From Calothrix sp. PCC 6303 (GTDB lineage: Bacteria; Cyanobacteriota; Cyanobacteriia; Cyanobacteriales; Nostocaceae), in contig NC_019751.1 in the NCBI RefSeq assembly GCF_000317435.1, positions 4,402,001 to 4,466,000 of the forward strand: a DNA stretch of 64,000 nucleotides, given 5' to 3'. Position numbers and translations under genes: made by a program. Shown in pieces: positions 17,891-25,816 of this stretch. The notes under the pieces were generated by a model. The model was given only the letters and a program-made list of their open reading frames with translations, was not told where the DNA came from and ran no database searches. Position 1 is the first letter of the stretch. Every line of letters begins with the position of its first letter.

Positions 17891-18817
17891 ATGTTCAAAA
17901 AAATTATAGCTTATACCCTCACTATTTTTTTAAGTCTCACAATAGTTGCTTGTGCAGTTCCAAATAGTTCTAAGGTTGAAAAAACTCCAGATAATCAAAG
18001 TTCGACTATTAATAGTACAAATAATCCTATACCTACCAAATCAGCAGAGAGAATTGTTGCACTAACTTCTTTATCTGCCGATATTATTTATCAACTCGAT
18101 AAATCCAAGTTAGTGGGAATTACAGGTAGCAGCTTATTAAATAAAGATACTAGATTTAAAGACATCCCTCGTGTGAGTGAAGGACAAGTTCCACCCAATT
18201 TAGAAAAAATTGTTGCTTTGAAACCAGATTTGGTTATTGGTGCAGAGGGTTTTTCTAATCAGACTACAGATAAAATTAAAGAATTAGGCATTCCCATATT
18301 CTTAACTAAAGTTGATCGTTGGGAATCTCTGGGTGCATTAACTAAAAATATAGCTCAAACAATTAAAGCTGACCCCACACCCTTAATTAATCGCTATCAA
18401 TCTTTGATTAATTCTCAAACTAATCCGAATATTTCGACTTTAGTTTTAGTTAGTCGGCAACCAATATTATCACCAAATGCTTCCAGTTGGGCAGGTAATT
18501 TATTGAGTAAGTTTTCAGTTAAAAATATCACCGATGAGATTCAAGGTAAGAGTCCCATTAAGGGTTATATTACCCTTTCTGCGGAAAAGATTTTAGAAGC
18601 TAATCCCGAAATATTAATTGTCGTTAATCCACCTCAAGGTGGTTCAGGAACATCAATATTAGATGAATTTAAAAAAGAACCATTTTGGAATCAGCTTCAA
18701 GCAATCAAAAATGACAAAGTGTATGTTTTTGATTATTATGGGTTGATTAATGCAGGTAGTATAAATTCTATTGAACAAGCTTGTCAGCAATTAAATACAA
18801 TTTTTGCTAAAAGTTAG
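17891..18817 (+). CDS. Periplasmic substrate-binding lipoprotein, BtuF/FecB family
   Basis: A 308-residue protein with a lipoprotein signal peptide (hydrophobic LTIFLSLTIVAC, with the lipidated Cys in IVAC), a Ser/Asn/Pro-rich linker, and a type III binding-protein fold: ERIVALTSLSADIIYQL, then VALKPDLVIGAEGF and NDKVYVFDYYGL. It captures the ligand and delivers it to the permease. The BtuF-like ERIVALTPxxxE opening makes cobalamin a reasonable ligand, but ferric siderophore or haem cannot be excluded from sequence. A cobalamin-salvage gene (cobS) lies elsewhere in the window but is not linked. Confidence 0.9.
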   Translation: MFKKIIAYTLTIFLSLTIVACAVPNSSKVEKTPDNQSSTINSTNNPIPTKSAERIVALTSLSADIIYQLDKSKLVGITGSSLLNKDTRFKDIPRVSEGQVPPNLEKIVALKPDLVIGAEGFSNQTTDKIKELGIPIFLTKVDRWESLGALTKNIAQTIKADPTPLINRYQSLINSQTNPNISTLVLVSRQPILSPNASSWAGNLLSKFSVKNITDEIQGKSPIKGYITLSAEKILEANPEILIVVNPPQGGSGTSILDEFKKEPFWNQLQAIKNDKVYVFDYYGLINAGSINSIEQACQQLNTIFAKS

Positions 18818-18931
18818 TAGGATAACAGCAAAAAATAAATTGCCCTACTTTCACAAAAATTCAAGAATTAATCATCAATCGTTGAACAACAGATACCATT
18901 CAATTTTCTGCTACAACCTTTCACAAAAGCT

Positions 18932-19017
18932 AGGTAACGATCAAGTTGAGCGGCGACAAATACGACCGAAACGAAGCGAAAAACCTTCAAATCGCCGCTC
19001 CAACTACTTGTTATGTG
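18932..19017 (-). other. attC-like hairpin site downstream of the methyltransferase gene
   Basis: Read on the minus strand, the order is ACATAACAA, GTAGTTGGAGCGGCGA, a loop containing TTTTCGCTTCGTTT, then TCGCCGCTCAACTTG and CGTTACC. The arms AGCGGCGA/TCGCCGCT pair perfectly. One arm has an extra base (TTGGAGCGG against CCGCTCAA), the extrahelical-base asymmetry typical of integron attC sites, and outer AAC/GTT triplets match the core sites. The loop is also homologous to the site at 45243-45327. The outermost core bases deviate from the RYYYAAC/GTTRRRY consensus. The site overlaps the end of the methyltransferase gene (stop at 19011), in the same orientation. Confidence 0.6.
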
Positions 19018-20339
19018 TTTAGTAAAGTCAATTGTTTTGGCTGAACTAGCTCATCAGGTGCTAAAGAATCAACGCTTAGATCAACTTCTGCATCAATACT
19101 ATTTAATAAAGCAACCATACTCCTACCAACTGCGAAAGCCAAATTTACAGGGACAGCATTACCAATTTGCTTGTATTGACTACTCACAGAACCTGAAAAC
19201 AGCCATTCGTCTGGAAATGTCTGTACCCTAGCATATTCTCTAATTGTTAAGGGTCTTGTCTCTTCTGGATGGCATCTTTCTGTTTGTTTCTGAGCAGGAG
19301 AACAGGTGAGAGTTAAACTTGGCTCATCCCATGAAAGCCGACGTGCCATGCCAGTTTTACCACCACCCAAGAAATAACTACCTTGCATGTATTCTCTTTG
19401 AAGATCGTCAGGTAAATTTCTCCAGTAACCACCCGGAGGAACAAAAGATAATATTTCCTTTTTTCTTTTTGGGTAAGTCTGTCCCTCTGATTGTGGCACA
19501 TCAGTATCGTATAATTCACCAGATTTCAAAGCATCTTTTAAAGTTAGTATTCTGTGATATTTTGATGGCCATTTAAATGTTGCAAACTTAACCAAATCGT
19601 TTCTAATACCAACAAAGAACAAACGTTCTCTTTTTTGAGGGACACAGTAAAACAATGCTTTTAAAACTTGTGGTTCAATAAGCGTATATCCCAAATCTGA
19701 AATAATAGACTTTATCACGGACAAAGTTTTACCATCATCGTGATTTAGTAAACCACGTACATTTTCACCTAGAAAGACTTTTGGTCTAACTGCTTTTATT
19801 GCTCTAGAAAATTCAAAAAATAATGTACCTCTAGTATCTTCAAATCCTAATTTCTCGCCTGCATAAGAAAATGCCTGACAAGGAAATCCACCAGAAATAA
19901 GGTCGATATCAGTAAAGTCAGTAAAGTCCACATTTTTAATATCACCTTGAATGACATTCCATTCAGGTCGATTAGTTCGCAAAGTCTTACAGGCATCTTT
20001 ATCAAGTTCACTCAGCGCAACTGCACTAAATCCAGCTTTTTCCAGACCTAGAGCAAGCCCACCTGCACCTGCAAAAAGTTCGACGGATGAAAATTCTCTT
20101 ACAGCTTTTATATTTAATTCTTGATTCCAATCGTTCTTAATCATATCTCTCACTTCTTCAAACTGAATTAGTTGAGAAATTTTATATTCTTTTTTATTTG
20201 TAATTGGATTTTGAATGGGAATTAGCTTCCCACTTTTTTCCCACTTCAATAATGTAGATTTTGAGACAGAAACTATATCTGCGAGTAATTCTGTCGGAAT
20301 TGTTATTGCGTCAAACATTGAAATCATCAAATCCTTCAT
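19011..20339 (-). CDS. Type II DNA (cytosine-5) methyltransferase, Sau96I/Eco47II-like
   Basis: A 442-residue m5C methyltransferase. An N-terminal MerR-like helix-turn-helix (about 12-65, LADIVSVSKSTLLKWEKSGK) precedes the catalytic domain. Motif I is FAGAGGLALGLEKAGF, motif IV GGFPCQAFSYAGEK with the catalytic Cys, motif VI ENVRGLL, motif VIII QKRERLFFVG and motif X QIGNAVPVNLA. The target-recognition region lies between VIII and X. The gene overlaps the end of the restriction gene by 29 bp, so the pair is translationally coupled; internal ATGs at 20327 (after AAGGA) and 20318 are alternative starts. It protects host DNA against the partner enzyme. The N-terminal HTH could also regulate the operon, as in some m5C enzymes (inference). 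Confidence 0.93.
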   Translation of the reverse strand: MKDLMISMFDAITIPTELLADIVSVSKSTLLKWEKSGKLIPIQNPITNKKEYKISQLIQFEEVRDMIKNDWNQELNIKAVREFSSVELFAGAGGLALGLEKAGFSAVALSELDKDACKTLRTNRPEWNVIQGDIKNVDFTDFTDIDLISGGFPCQAFSYAGEKLGFEDTRGTLFFEFSRAIKAVRPKVFLGENVRGLLNHDDGKTLSVIKSIISDLGYTLIEPQVLKALFYCVPQKRERLFFVGIRNDLVKFATFKWPSKYHRILTLKDALKSGELYDTDVPQSEGQTYPKRKKEILSFVPPGGYWRNLPDDLQREYMQGSYFLGGGKTGMARRLSWDEPSLTLTCSPAQKQTERCHPEETRPLTIREYARVQTFPDEWLFSGSVSSQYKQIGNAVPVNLAFAVGRSMVALLNSIDAEVDLSVDSLAPDELVQPKQLTLLNT

Positions 20340-21054
20340 ATTTCTTGAAAGAAAGCAGGTAAATACTTTTCAATAAATTAGGATCAATATCCTTTAGTTC
20401 TCTAAATACAGAGTTTGACTCTGCTTCAACATCACTACTGTCTACAATATCTTGGATTATTAAAGGCAATTTTTCACATAATTTCTTGAATGCGACCCTA
20501 CTACCAGTGACTAATTCATAAAACTTATCAATCGAAACGCGGCGTATTCTTTCATTTGATACTGCTTGACCGTCTAAGCTCACCCTCCAGACGATATTTT
20601 GACTTCTTTTCGCAATTACTTCTACCAGCATACATGTTGCCTGTGGATTTGATAGCAAGGTATTTTGCATTCTCATGTAAGTCTTTTGAGCAGACGATGA
20701 ATTCATGGTGTTATGTTTATTTTTCATCTCAACGTAATACATAAGAACGGTATTGACTATGTCATATCCTTGTACTGGCACTGTCCATCCATTACTCAGG
20801 TATCGAAATATATTTTGGTGAAAATAGCCGATGTGATTTGTGTTGGATTTATCTATTTGCCTTAGAACTTCACTCTCTATTACAAATTCGATGCTCTTGC
20901 GATAAACTTTTGCATCGAATGTTAACTTTATTGGATCGATTAAATTTTTATTGAATTCAATTAAGTCAATGCTAAATCTGTATTTTTTTATAGTTTCTTG
21001 AACGTGATTATAGATGTTTTCATTACTTATAAAGCCAAGATTATAATCCCTCAT
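20311..21054 (-). CDS. Type II restriction endonuclease, Sau96I/Eco47II-like (probable GGNCC or GGWCC specificity)
   Basis: A 247-residue protein from the ATG at 21054, which has AAGGAAA just upstream; the frame opens at a TTG at 21072. Recognised stretches are NLIDPIKLTFDAKVY, SNTNHIGYFHQNIF, GWTVPVQGYDIVN, YYVEMKNKHNTMNSSSAQK and RIRRVSIDKFYELVTG. I recognise these as the Sau96I/Eco47II restriction family. The VEMKNKHNT segment holds the E-x-K of a PD-(D/E)xK nuclease. The cognate methyltransferase gene overlaps directly downstream. Specificity is inferred from the family and not read from the sequence. Confidence 0.85.
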   Translation of the reverse strand: MRDYNLGFISNENIYNHVQETIKKYRFSIDLIEFNKNLIDPIKLTFDAKVYRKSIEFVIESEVLRQIDKSNTNHIGYFHQNIFRYLSNGWTVPVQGYDIVNTVLMYYVEMKNKHNTMNSSSAQKTYMRMQNTLLSNPQATCMLVEVIAKRSQNIVWRVSLDGQAVSNERIRRVSIDKFYELVTGSRVAFKKLCEKLPLIIQDIVDSSDVEAESNSVFRELKDIDPNLLKSIYLLSFKKYEGFDDFNV

Positions 21055-21108
21055 ATTTCCTTTTGGATACAATTGATCCTGTACCTAAATCTTGACACAT
21101 AACTATTT

Positions 21109-21590
21109 ATTATACCGAATGTTTCCATGTAATCCTCTCCCACAAGGTATTTATACCGAACTATTCTGTTTAATTCCCCAAATCAGAGTATTATACCGAA
21201 ACTTTCCTTATAAATACCCTTTTTAGGTGGATTATAAAGAACATTCCGTATAAACCCCAGTCCTTTCAACGCGTTCATACGTACTACCATTTTTCCGACT
21301 GAAATCCTCATTCTTGCCTTACCGTAAAATTAAGTTTTTTAGTTATCGATACAAATTTACGATCTCCGCAGATCAAAAACGATCAATATACCGCTGATTA
21401 AATTATTCGTTTTGTCGAAGATTTATCACAAGCCTTGTTTTTAGGGGGTTAATTGGACGTGTATTTTGGACAGAAAAGCTAGTACACTAGTTCGCATTGA
21501 AAGAACTGCGTATAAACCCCCCTGTAGGGTTATTCAAAAGAATAATTCCGTGTAAACCCCCTATACGTTAGATTAAACAGAATTTCAAAT
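21109..21590. repeat. Degenerate, about 40-bp-phased repeats upstream of the restriction operon
   Basis: TTATACCGAA or a variant recurs at 21111, 21152, 21192 and 21233 (spacing 41, 40 and 41 bp). A second cluster has related AAAGAA/ACAGAA words at 21498, 21534 and 21574 (36 and 40 bp). Several units continue with TTCCGTATAAACCCC or TTCCGTGTAAACCCC. The intervening 240 bp lacks clear copies. The whole gap between the restriction gene and the XRE gene holds no other gene. The period is close to four helical turns, which would suit cooperative protein binding. Confidence 0.6.
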
Positions 21591-21685
21591 GTAATTATTG
21601 ACTACTACTCATGTCTCAGAATGCCAGGTGATTACAGTATAATGGCATAACAAGCTCTGATACTCAACTATTCAAGTAGTATGAT

Positions 21686-21913
21686 ATGCTGACAAATGAA
21701 GAGATAGATAAAAAAACTATGCAGTGTAAACTTAGGCAATATATGGATATGAAGGGGTTGAATATTGCCCAGTTATCAAGAGAAGTAGGAATTACAGAAA
21801 ATGCTATTAGAGGTTATGCCAAAAATAGCTTTGATAGAATTGACTGTCAGGTTGCAATTAAGCTTTGTACTTATTTTGATGCTCAGATGGGTGAAATGTT
21901 TGTAATTAAATAA
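21686..21913 (+). CDS. Small XRE/Cro-type helix-turn-helix regulator
   Basis: A 75-residue protein that is essentially one HTH domain: LRQYMDMKGLNIAQLSREVG, then ITENAIRGYAKNSFDRIDCQVAIKLCTYFDAQMGEMF. The helix-turn-helix is about residues 24-50. Its size and position, divergent from the restriction-modification pair across a repeat-rich gap, suggest a controller (C) protein of that system. Sequence alone cannot separate this from an unrelated small regulator or an antitoxin. The start at 21686 is uncertain; ATG at 21719 is an alternative. Confidence 0.7.
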   Translation: MLTNEEIDKKTMQCKLRQYMDMKGLNIAQLSREVGITENAIRGYAKNSFDRIDCQVAIKLCTYFDAQMGEMFVIK

Positions 21914-21923
21914 ATTTAATACA

Positions 21924-22226
21924 ATGACTAACTCAAATAGTAACGACGATATCCGTATTTTAGTAACATAATTAGCTCGTAGTCAGTTACAAACACAAGA
22001 ACAAATACGAGACACTCAGGAACAATTAAGAGAACTCACCAATGATGTTACCCGTGTACTTGCCAGAAGTGCAGTTTTAGATGATGTACTTTTAGAGTTA
22101 CGCGATAGTCATCAAACAATGCAAGCTAATTTTAACGAAAATCAACGAACTACAAATGCAGCATTAAACAGTCTGGAAGCTATAAACCTCAGACTCATTG
22201 AAATTATCGGTAGGGGACAGAATTAA
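21924..22226 (+). pseudogene. Short coiled-coil ORF interrupted by an in-frame stop
   Basis: From the ATG at 21924 the frame reads MTNSNSNDDIRILVT, then a TAA at 21969, then continues open in the same frame for 85 codons (LARSQLQTQEQIRDTQEQLR onward) to the stop at 22221-22226. The downstream part is rich in Gln, Glu, Asn and Leu with heptad spacing, typical of small cyanobacterial coiled-coil proteins that often sit beside XRE regulators. No start codon with a ribosome site is evident after the stop. It follows the XRE gene by 10 bp, so it may be a decayed partner gene. Confidence 0.55.
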
Positions 22227-22383
22227 GTAAGTAAACTGGTATGTGAAATGCAAAAAACTTTGTGGGTATAAACTGCGATTAAGTATCTGCAAAATTAGAC
22301 TTAATATTAGTTAAAAATATTAGTTATAATTTTGTCTGATATTGACTGAAATATAGTAACTCAGGCTAATTATATATTTAATT

Positions 22384-22983
22384 ATGATTTCGACTAATGT
22401 TGCAACTATCAATGCTCTCAAAAAGCCAACAAGTTCAGCTTGGATTGAACAAGCAATATCAAATTTAGATATAATTCTCCTAGATCATTCTCACTGCGAA
22501 CGTAAAGCTGCGGGAGTTGCTTTAAATTTTATGTTTCGCTATCCATCAAACACCAAAATGGTGCGGGAACTAACGAAAATTGCTCAAGAAGAATTAGAAC
22601 ATTTTGAATTGGTAAATCAGTGGTTAGAACGTCGTCAAATTCCCCTCGCTAATTTGGGACCTCCCCCTTATGGTGCAGGTTTAAAAGCACAAGTGAGAAA
22701 CCAGGAACCCTATAGATTTTTAGATTCTTTATTAGTGACAGGTTTAATTGAAGCTCGTAGTCATGAGCGTTTAGGGTTACTGGCTAAACATTGTCCAGAA
22801 CCAGAATTAGCTAAATTTTACCAAGGTTTAATGGCTTCAGAAGCACGGCATTTTGGTGTTTATTGGGTATTAGCAGATACTTATTTTGAGCGGGAAGTTG
22901 TGATGCAGCGACTTGATGAATTAGCAATAGTTGAAAGTGAGTTATTATCAACTTTGCATCATGAACCGAGAATTCATAGTTGA
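22384..22983 (+). CDS. miaE: tRNA-(ms2io6A)-hydroxylase
   Basis: A 199-residue non-haem diiron protein of the MiaE family. The four-helix-bundle iron ligands are seen in HCERKAAGVALNFM, AQEELEHFELVNQWL, IEARSHERLGLLA and EARHFGVYWVLA, giving the expected Glu and ExxH pairs. MiaE hydroxylates the isopentenyl side chain of 2-methylthio-N6-isopentenyladenosine at position 37 of tRNAs, acting after MiaA and MiaB. A miaB fragment is present at the far end of the window but is not linked. The next gene starts 6 bp downstream, so an operon with the acetyltransferase gene is likely. Confidence 0.93.
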   Translation: MISTNVATINALKKPTSSAWIEQAISNLDIILLDHSHCERKAAGVALNFMFRYPSNTKMVRELTKIAQEELEHFELVNQWLERRQIPLANLGPPPYGAGLKAQVRNQEPYRFLDSLLVTGLIEARSHERLGLLAKHCPEPELAKFYQGLMASEARHFGVYWVLADTYFEREVVMQRLDELAIVESELLSTLHHEPRIHS

Positions 22984-22988
22984 TTTAT

Positions 22989-23480
22989 ATGGATAAACAA
23001 TATAAAGATTACTACAAAGACTTTTTGATTCGTTCTTGGGAAAAAACAGATCGCATTCCCGCATCAGAGGTGATTCGTTCGACGTTAGCTGAGTATGGTT
23101 TGGGTTGGGAAGCTGATGGTGCTGACAGAGATGTGATGCAAGTTGAAGAGTACTACTTCAATAATGGGGGTGAATTTTGGGTGGTGGAACAGCAAAACCA
23201 AATCGTGGGTACAGCAGCATATTATCCAATTTCACGGGGTGAAAACGCTGTAGAAATCCGGAAAATGTACCTTTTACCGCATGTTCGCGGATTGGGATTG
23301 GGAAAATATTTGTTACAACAATTGGAAGAAGTAATTACTTCCTGCAACTACCGAGAAATTTGGATCGAAACTGCCAGCATCCTCACCGAAGCTCTCAAAC
23401 TCTATGAAAGCAATGGTTATATCCCCGCTACAGGGGTGGAAACTGCTAGGTGCGATCGCGTTTACCTCAAAAAGCTCTAA
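22989..23480 (+). CDS. GNAT-family N-acetyltransferase
   Basis: A 163-residue GNAT domain. The acetyl-CoA-binding motif A is VRGLGLGKYLLQQLE (R/Q-x-x-G-x-G/A type), preceded by the strand EIRKMYLLP and followed by the motif B segment ALKLYESNGYIPATG. Starting at the ATG 22989 (MDKQYKDYYKDF) avoids overlap with miaE. The substrate is unknown; it is followed 11 bp later by comF, suggesting co-transcription. Confidence 0.88.
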   Translation: MDKQYKDYYKDFLIRSWEKTDRIPASEVIRSTLAEYGLGWEADGADRDVMQVEEYYFNNGGEFWVVEQQNQIVGTAAYYPISRGENAVEIRKMYLLPHVRGLGLGKYLLQQLEEVITSCNYREIWIETASILTEALKLYESNGYIPATGVETARCDRVYLKKL

Positions 23481-23491
23481 AAAGCTAGATC

Positions 23492-24154
23492 ATGAACTCT
23501 CCCATCCTCAAAAATTTCCTCAAATTATTCCTCCAATCCTCCTGTCCCCTGTGTCAACGTCCCACATCCAGCGAATTTTGCCCTAGTTGCAGCAAACAAC
23601 TACAAAAATGTCAACTACATCAACCCAAATATCTCTGGAAACCACCCCTACCGATTTTTGGTTGGGGAGAATATAGCGGTTCTTTAAAGAGTGCGATCGC
23701 GTCTTTAAAATATGATAATAATCCTGAGATTGCTATTCCCCTGGGAAGGTGGTTGGGTGAAGCATGGTTACAAAATTCACCACCCCATCCCAAACCTGTC
23801 GTTGTCCCCATTCCCCTCCACCCAAATAAACTCAAACAACGGGGCTTTAATCAAGCTGCATTGATTGCTAAAAGCTTTTGTGAAACTACAGGTTTAAAAT
23901 TCCAACCCAATGGTTTACAGCGAATTCGAGAAACAGAAGCCCAATTTTCCCTCTCAGCTACACAGCGGGAAAAAAACCTCCAAGCTGCTTTCCAATTAGG
24001 ACGAGATTTTCGCAAACTTCCCCAGCTTCCCGTACTTTTAATAGATGACATCTATACAACAGGAGCAACAGCCAAATCCACCTCAATCATACTTCAGGAA
24101 AATCAAATTCAAGTATTAGGTTTAGCTGCTGTAGCAGTAGTTCGTACTAATTGA
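23492..24154 (+). CDS. comF: ComF-family phosphoribosyltransferase-like protein
   Basis: A 220-residue protein with an N-terminal zinc-ribbon (CPLCQRPTSSEFCPSCSKQL) and a C-terminal PRTase fold. It has PIPLHPNKLKQRGFNQAALIAKSF and the PRPP-binding loop VLLIDDIYTTGAT. ComF/GntX proteins act in DNA uptake (natural transformation) in several bacteria, working with the ssDNA-translocation machinery. The equivalent role in cyanobacteria is supported for unicellular species and inferred here. It closes the miaE-GNAT-comF gene string. A purine/pyrimidine-rich imperfect inverted repeat (GGAGCAAGGGGAA / TTCCCCCTGCTCC, about 24169-24243) follows. Confidence 0.9.
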   Translation: MNSPILKNFLKLFLQSSCPLCQRPTSSEFCPSCSKQLQKCQLHQPKYLWKPPLPIFGWGEYSGSLKSAIASLKYDNNPEIAIPLGRWLGEAWLQNSPPHPKPVVVPIPLHPNKLKQRGFNQAALIAKSFCETTGLKFQPNGLQRIRETEAQFSLSATQREKNLQAAFQLGRDFRKLPQLPVLLIDDIYTTGATAKSTSIILQENQIQVLGLAAVAVVRTN

Positions 24155-24372
24155 AAAATTAGGAAAAGGGTCAGGGAGCAAGGGGAATCAGACTCATGCT
24201 CCGCTCCACCGCAGGAGTCAGGGGTCATTTCCCCCTGCTCCTTTTCCCCCTGCCTCTTGTTGGCACTCAGTAGCCTAAAATATCAAAAATATATAAAGTA
24301 CATGGGCAACCTTGACAGGGAAAAACTATAATTGACCAAATTACGCAAATTTTCGTGGGAAGAGTCTCTGGA

Positions 24373-24834
24373 ATGTTCACTAAAGCACTTGCGGCTGGTT
24401 TGAAAATCGTGACAATTATCCCTGTCGCTTTCGTTGCAGTAGGTATCAACGCTACAGCAACTTTAGCTCAGGTGAACAAGCTGTATAATCCGATTCCGAT
24501 GCCTAATACATACGAAGTAACTGATTCTCTGTCTGATAAAGATATTCCCACAGGTCAAGGTGGATTTGCCAGAGACTATTTGGTTAAACTGAGTAAAGGT
24601 GATAACCTTGCCATTGACCTCTCCTCAGATAGTTTTGATAGCATTATTACTTTACTAGGACCTGATGGTGCTACAGTCGCTGAAAATGATGATGGTCCTG
24701 ATGGTAGCAGCAATTCACTACTGTTTACCCGGATTAACGAACAAGGAACATACGTTGTCAGAGTACGTTCCTTTGGGGAAACTGGAATTGGTGGCTTTAA
24801 GCTCAAGGTGACAAGATTACAACCAGTAAAATAG
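24373..24834 (+). CDS. Secreted PPC-domain (pre-peptidase C-terminal-like) protein
   Basis: A 153-residue protein with a signal peptide (IVTIIPVAFVAVGINATATL, cleavage near TLAQ). It is followed by a single bacterial pre-peptidase C-terminal (PPC) beta-sandwich: DYLVKLSKGDNLAIDL, then SFDSIITLLGPDG, NDDGPDGSSNSLL and GTYVVRVRSF. PPC domains are usually appended to secreted peptidases; this one stands alone, so a binding or cell-surface role is possible. The ATG 24373 is chosen over the GTG 24355 because it places the signal peptide at the N-terminus. Confidence 0.82.
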   Translation: MFTKALAAGLKIVTIIPVAFVAVGINATATLAQVNKLYNPIPMPNTYEVTDSLSDKDIPTGQGGFARDYLVKLSKGDNLAIDLSSDSFDSIITLLGPDGATVAENDDGPDGSSNSLLFTRINEQGTYVVRVRSFGETGIGGFKLKVTRLQPVK

Positions 24835-24863
24835 TGAATCGTTTGCTAAACGTGAAATCCTGT

Positions 24864-24887
24864 AGAGACGAGACATGTCGCGTCTCT
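24864..24887. terminator. Hairpin of the GAGACG repeat family between convergent genes
   Basis: AGAGACG (24864-24870) and CGTCTCT (24881-24887) pair, with GACATGTC between, followed by CTTTATTTAT. It lies between two convergent genes and can act as a bidirectional terminator. The same sequence pattern occurs at 61521-61544. Confidence 0.6.
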
Positions 24888-24919
24888 CTTTATTTATATT
24901 CCAAGGGAATAATATATCC

Positions 24920-25816
24920 CTAATGCCAGGTATGTTCACGCCACATTAGGGACTGTTTTTGATATTCGGATAAGTTTTCAGATAGCACCAATAAATCCTC
25001 TGGAGAGAATAAAGATTGATAATTGAAAGGGTATTTTGGAAAGCGAGAAGTGTAGTCAAAAAATATTGCAAATCTTTCTGAAGAAATTGGTATTTTTCCT
25101 CGATGAAAAATACTGCTAGTTGCCGCAAAAATTACTGTCCCTGGACTCCCTAGACAAGATTGATAATTTGTAGAGGGAATAGCCTCCTGCATCCTTTGCT
25201 CTTGAATATAACCAGATTTATAATTTAATTCCTGAGCTAATTGGGAAGTTATATCCTTAGGAATATATTGAAATGGTCCACTATCATTATCCATTTCATG
25301 TAAATAGATAATAACTTTAAAAACTTGTCTATCTTCAGTATCTATATGCCACAGTCTTGATTTATTTTCAATTTTATTCACAAGATCCCGACGTATATAG
25401 GCTCCTTGGTAAGCAACAGGCAGACCAAAATAGCTCTCTGCTATTCTGAGAATATGCTCTTCTAATCCCCAAAGCAATATTTCAGGTTGTTGCATCATCT
25501 GACTGATAGTTGCATGGAGCGTATATTCATTTTTTTCGTAATCTGAACAATTTTTGAGCAGAGAACTTAAATTATCGGCTGTTTTCAGCATTTCTGCTGT
25601 GGAATCAATCCCTAATGCTTCTAGGGAAGTGATTGCAAGACCCTCACGTTTAATTGTTGTAATTAAATTTGTATCTTCTAGAGAAAGTAAAGGTGTATTG
25701 TTTATATATTTTTGTAATACTTCTTGATAAGCCTTTTCTGATTTTTTTTCGATTAAAGGAATACGATATATTTGCTTTAGCAAATGATTACTTACCTTTT
25801 CGATCAAATAATTCAT
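24920..25816 (-). CDS. Phytanoyl-CoA dioxygenase-like 2-oxoglutarate/Fe(II) oxygenase
   Basis: A 298-residue protein. The C-terminal half has the double-stranded beta-helix ligands: HxD in RLWHIDTEDRQ, YLHEMDNDSGPFQYIPKD, then the distal His in SIFHRGKIP and an Arg in SSERFAIFFDYTSR that would bind 2-oxoglutarate. This is the phytanoyl-CoA dioxygenase-like pattern. The N-terminal 100 residues are helical and not recognised. The substrate is unknown; relatives hydroxylate lipids or tailor natural products. No biosynthetic genes are adjacent. Confidence 0.75.
   Translation of the reverse strand: MNYLIEKVSNHLLKQIYRIPLIEKKSEKAYQEVLQKYINNTPLLSLEDTNLITTIKREGLAITSLEALGIDSTAEMLKTADNLSSLLKNCSDYEKNEYTLHATISQMMQQPEILLWGLEEHILRIAESYFGLPVAYQGAYIRRDLVNKIENKSRLWHIDTEDRQVFKVIIYLHEMDNDSGPFQYIPKDITSQLAQELNYKSGYIQEQRMQEAIPSTNYQSCLGSPGTVIFAATSSIFHRGKIPISSERFAIFFDYTSRFPKYPFNYQSLFSPEDLLVLSENLSEYQKQSLMWREHTWH

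Noticed and set aside
21109-21590. CRISPR array
   Set aside because: The units are degenerate, the period is about 40 bp with no constant repeat of 24 or more bases, and no cas genes are near.
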